The notes under the pieces: model-generated | What the model was told of the DNA's origin: nothing | Database searches by the model: none | Seen by the model: the letters and a program-made list of their open reading frames with translations, nothing else | Source: Halohasta litchfieldiae | GTDB taxonomy: Archaea > Halobacteriota > Halobacteria > Halobacteriales > Haloferacaceae | NCBI RefSeq assembly: GCF_002788215.1 | Contig: NZ_CP024845.1 | Coordinates: 620,001 to 684,000 of the forward strand | Length of the DNA: 64,000 nucleotides | Direction of reading: 5' to 3' | Translations under genes and position numbers: made by a program | Shown: in pieces, positions 61,829 through 64,000 of the stretch | How positions within the stretch are numbered: position 1 is the stretch's first letter | Layout: each line of letters begins with the position of its first letter

Positions 61829-62596
61829 ATGAGCGACCCCACGAAGGATCGGTCGGTGAAGTCGACGCGGACGACATTCAGAATCATCGAGGCACTGGAA
61901 GCCAGCGACGGGGCACGCCTCACTGATCTCGCTGCTGATCTCGACTTAGCGAAGAGCACGGTCCATCAGCAGCTGTCGGCACTCGGTGAGATTGGGTATG
62001 TCGTCCAAGAGGGTACGGAGTACCAGTTGGGGCTCAAGTTCCTTGACCTAAAAGAGTATGTCCGCGCGCGCAAGCCCGCGTACAAACTCGCCGAACCGCT
62101 GGTCGAAGAACTCGCCGACGAAACTGGCGAACGCGCCCAGTTTTTCGCCGAAGAACACGGCCGTGCCGTCTACGTCCATACGAAACAGGGCGAACACGCC
62201 GTTCAGGCCGACCGCCGCGTCGGCAAACAGCGGTATCTCCATTCGAGTGCCGGTGGGAAAGCGATCTTGGCGCATCTACCGGAAGAGCGAATCGAGGCCG
62301 TCATCGAACAGTGGGGGCTGCCACAGGAGACCGACAACACACATGCGACGCGCGAATCGTTGTTCGAGGATCTGGCTGAAATCCGCAACCGTGGCTACAG
62401 CCTGAACAAGGCCGAATCGATTAGTGGGCTCTGGTCGGTTGGTGTGCCAGTGATGGGGCCGGACGGACTCCCGGTCGGCGCGTTTAGTATCTCCGGACCC
62501 CGACACCGCATGAAAGCCGACCGAATCCATGACAGTATGGTCGACCTCCTGCTTGGCACCGCAAACGAACTCGAACTGAACATTGCATACTCCTAA
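61829..62596 (+). CDS. IclR-family transcriptional regulator
   Basis: 255 aa from the ATG at 61829 with a TTTTATTATT box 26 nt upstream (leaderless); the earlier ATG at 61700 lies inside the PrpD-like gene. N-terminal wHTH about 12-75 (IIEALEASDGARLTDLAADLDLAKSTVHQQL), C-terminal ligand-binding domain with the LHSSAGGKAILAHLPEERIEAV signature. Probably controls the surrounding organic-acid genes in response to a pathway intermediate. Confidence 0.9.
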   Translation: MSDPTKDRSVKSTRTTFRIIEALEASDGARLTDLAADLDLAKSTVHQQLSALGEIGYVVQEGTEYQLGLKFLDLKEYVRARKPAYKLAEPLVEELADETGERAQFFAEEHGRAVYVHTKQGEHAVQADRRVGKQRYLHSSAGGKAILAHLPEERIEAVIEQWGLPQETDNTHATRESLFEDLAEIRNRGYSLNKAESISGLWSVGVPVMGPDGLPVGAFSISGPRHRMKADRIHDSMVDLLLGTANELELNIAYS

Positions 62597-62647
62597 CATT
62601 TCAACCATCATATACACTTATTTCAACGCACCACATCTACAGTATGT

Positions 62648-63049
62648 ATGGTAGTACTCGCAGCTATTAGTGATGCAGACACGGACGAACAGATTTTGGC
62701 AGAGGCAGTAAAACTCGCCGACGCGTTCGACGACGAACTGCATGTCGTCCACGTCCGATCCTATGATTCGCTTTCGGACACAGAGCAGGATGCAACCGAC
62801 AAGACCGTCAAACAACAGACGAAGGCTATCGCAGCCGCCGCAGTCGAAGACGTCGACAGATCGGTCGTTCCAGTCGGTCTCATTGGTCAGCCAGCAGCCG
62901 AGATCCTGGAGTATGCCGAGGAGATCGACACACGGTATCTCGTGATCGGCGGCCAAAAGCGCTCGCCGGTCGGGAAGGCACTGTTTGGCAGCACGACACA
63001 GAAGGTACTGTTGGGTGCAGAACGGCCCGTTGTCACCGTCATGGGCTGA
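62648..63049 (+). CDS. universal stress protein
   Basis: 133 aa, a single Usp domain lacking the long first strand-loop insertion. The start ATG at 62648 lies 27 nt after CACTTATTT. The C-terminal ATP-binding signature G-(G)-x-x-x-x-P-V-G-x(9)-(T/S) is present in IGGQKRSPVGKALFGSTT. Follows the IclR gene. Confidence 0.85.
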   Translation: MVVLAAISDADTDEQILAEAVKLADAFDDELHVVHVRSYDSLSDTEQDATDKTVKQQTKAIAAAAVEDVDRSVVPVGLIGQPAAEILEYAEEIDTRYLVIGGQKRSPVGKALFGSTTQKVLLGAERPVVTVMG

Positions 63050-63360
63050 GTGTACCCTCATATCGTCGACCGCGAAATTGGCCCATTTTATACGACGCAG
63101 TACACCGCCAGCCCCGGAGTGTCCACGAGAGCGATCCGGAGACGAGAGAACCGTTCAGTCGACTGTTGACCCTGTTCGTTGATAACGAACCCTGTTGTGG
63201 CCCAAAGACAGAAAGGATTCAAATCATACAGGATAAATCATGATAGATTTGAAACGGGCTGAGGCATCGAGATCGATTCCTCCGAATCAATCTGTTCGAA
63301 CCCGGTCACAGAGCAGATATTCGCGAATTCGTTCCTGACGAATTATTCCCCAGAGATCTT

Positions 63361-63521
63361 ATTACATACATATGGTTGTAATACATTCTGCGGAGGCACA
63401 CAGTGGAATATGTCAATAATATCAATTCCATACATAGACGTATATTAGCACAAAACAGAACTCGGGATTAGATGTAGATAGTAATTTATTGCGCTAATCT
63501 TTACAACCGTATGTGTGTAAT
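63361..63521. repeat. 161-bp element with 22-bp imperfect terminal inverted repeats (MITE-like)
   Basis: ATTACATACATATGGTTGTAAT (63361-63382) and the inverted copy TTTACAACCGTATGTGTGTAAT (63500-63521) match at 19 of 22 positions. The interior is AT-rich with no open frame. It could be a small non-autonomous mobile element, or two regulator sites; no clear target duplication is visible. Confidence 0.45.
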
Positions 63522-63657
63522 ATTAGTTCGGAATGAAACAGCTGGCAGTGTTCGACAGTGATCGAGTCTGGAGAGAGCAGCCGTGGCTGCGATACGAAAA
63601 CGGCTTCACGGTTCGTTGTGAACGAAATTTTCGTGGCAGACATCCACATAGGCATCT

Positions 63658-63683
63658 TACTCGGAACTGAGTGTCGTTTTATT
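63658..63683 (+). promoter_or_regulatory. ppsA promoter with TrmB (XGM)-like motif
   Basis: TACT-N7-GAGTG at 63658-63673 differs at one base from the TrmB motif TACT-N7/8-GAGTA. It sits directly upstream of a TTTTATTC box (63676-63683), the position expected for activation. TrmB is known to activate ppsA in Halobacterium when sugar is scarce. The leader to the ATG at 63743 would be about 35 nt. Confidence 0.5.
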
Positions 63684-63742
63684 CAACATTATTGTTAACA
63701 ATAGATTCATTACCCAGCCCCTGAACAGGGTTCATACAGTCA

Positions 63743-64000
63743 ATGAGTATCCAATGGCTCGACAACGTACGGTCGACCGATCTCGAAACGGTCGGCGGAA
63801 AGGCAGCCTCGCTGGGCGAGTTGACCGACGCCGGACTCCCCGTTCCACCGGGGTTCGTCGTGACCGCCGACACCTACCGGACGTTCCTCGAGGCCTCCGA
63901 GATCGACGAGGAACTGTTTGCCGGTCTCGACGTTGATCCCGACGATGACGCCGGGCTCGCGGCCGCCGCGTCGGCTGGGCGTGAGCTGATCAGAGAGACA
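63743..64000 (+). CDS. ppsA: phosphoenolpyruvate synthase, N-terminal part (cut by window edge)
   Basis: 86 codons present, no stop. WLDNVRSTDLETVGGKAASLGEL and LPVPPGFVVTADTYRTFL are the opening of the ATP-binding domain of PEP synthase (pyruvate, water dikinase). It converts pyruvate to PEP in gluconeogenesis. Upstream lies a TrmB-like site. Confidence 0.92.
   Translation, partial: MSIQWLDNVRSTDLETVGGKAASLGELTDAGLPVPPGFVVTADTYRTFLEASEIDEELFAGLDVDPDDDAGLAAAASAGRELIRET

Larger units (their letters stand above)
63050..63742. other. 690-bp noncoding region before ppsA
   Basis: No gene is supported. Contents: an inverted-repeat pair at 63361-63382 and 63500-63521, and the ppsA promoter with a TrmB-like motif at 63658-63673. 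The interval 63050-63360 shows nothing further that I recognise. Confidence 0.6.

Overview
The window is chromosomal DNA from a halophilic archaeon (class Halobacteria). The evidence is acidic proteins, archaeal EF-2, EF-1-alpha and uS10, archaeal-type SepF, a class I CCA-adding enzyme, FAU-1, type II GAPDH, a Tat-dependent lipoprotein signal, ISH-type insertion sequences, and many genes whose TATA-like box lies about 26-30 nt before the start codon (leaderless transcripts). I cannot fix the genus. The window cuts a gene at each end.

Layout. 1-1700: end of an ECF-type importer, probably for nickel, followed by the complete urease operon ureBCAGDEF (1981-7301). 7350-13060: a putative metallopeptidase, an amino-acid permease with stress-protein domains, an Lrp regulator cut in two by an ISH3-type element, and a universal stress protein. 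13200-21420: translation factors EF-2, EF-1-alpha and uS10 with an ACT-domain/homoserine dehydrogenase unit (preceded by a leaderless 36-codon ORF) and two secreted or membrane proteins between them. 21800-27100: rhomboid protease, tRNA-Ala, then a patchwork of AT-rich genes, a PIN toxin-antitoxin pair, a Fic/Doc-like gene and two broken copies of a methyltransferase. 27250-35330: ordinary haloarchaeal genes (DUF389, RNase R-like, PUA, DUF1028, SepF, PrsW, FAU-1). 35430-39100: a second accessory patch with unknown genes, an AT-rich HEPN-like gene split by an IS5-type element, and decayed fragments. 39090-42860: tRNA-Met and tRNA-Asn, the CCA-adding enzyme, an aminotransferase and a small protein. 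42950-51950: glycerol kinase, a glutaredoxin/DinB fusion, malic enzyme, type II GAPDH, a 2-hydroxyacid dehydrogenase and citrate synthase. 52100-63050: a catabolic island with a tripartite tricarboxylate transporter, an enolase-superfamily enzyme, two dehydrogenases, an MFS carrier, an MmgE/PrpD enzyme, an IclR regulator and a Usp. 63743-end: start of PEP synthase.

How the genes work together. Nickel import and urease probably form one nitrogen-scavenging unit. The metabolic stretch from glycerol kinase to PEP synthase centres on C3/C4 carbon entry and gluconeogenesis. TrmB-like motifs lie at the ppsA and type II gap promoters. The 52-63 kb island looks like a self-contained pathway for an organic acid that I cannot name, with a perfect palindrome in its divergent promoter as a candidate IclR site.

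The most informative structural observations are two insertion events that can be resolved to the base. Both have terminal repeats, target duplications and recoverable host genes: an lrp gene, and a HEPN-like gene whose RxxxxH motif now lies beyond the insertion.
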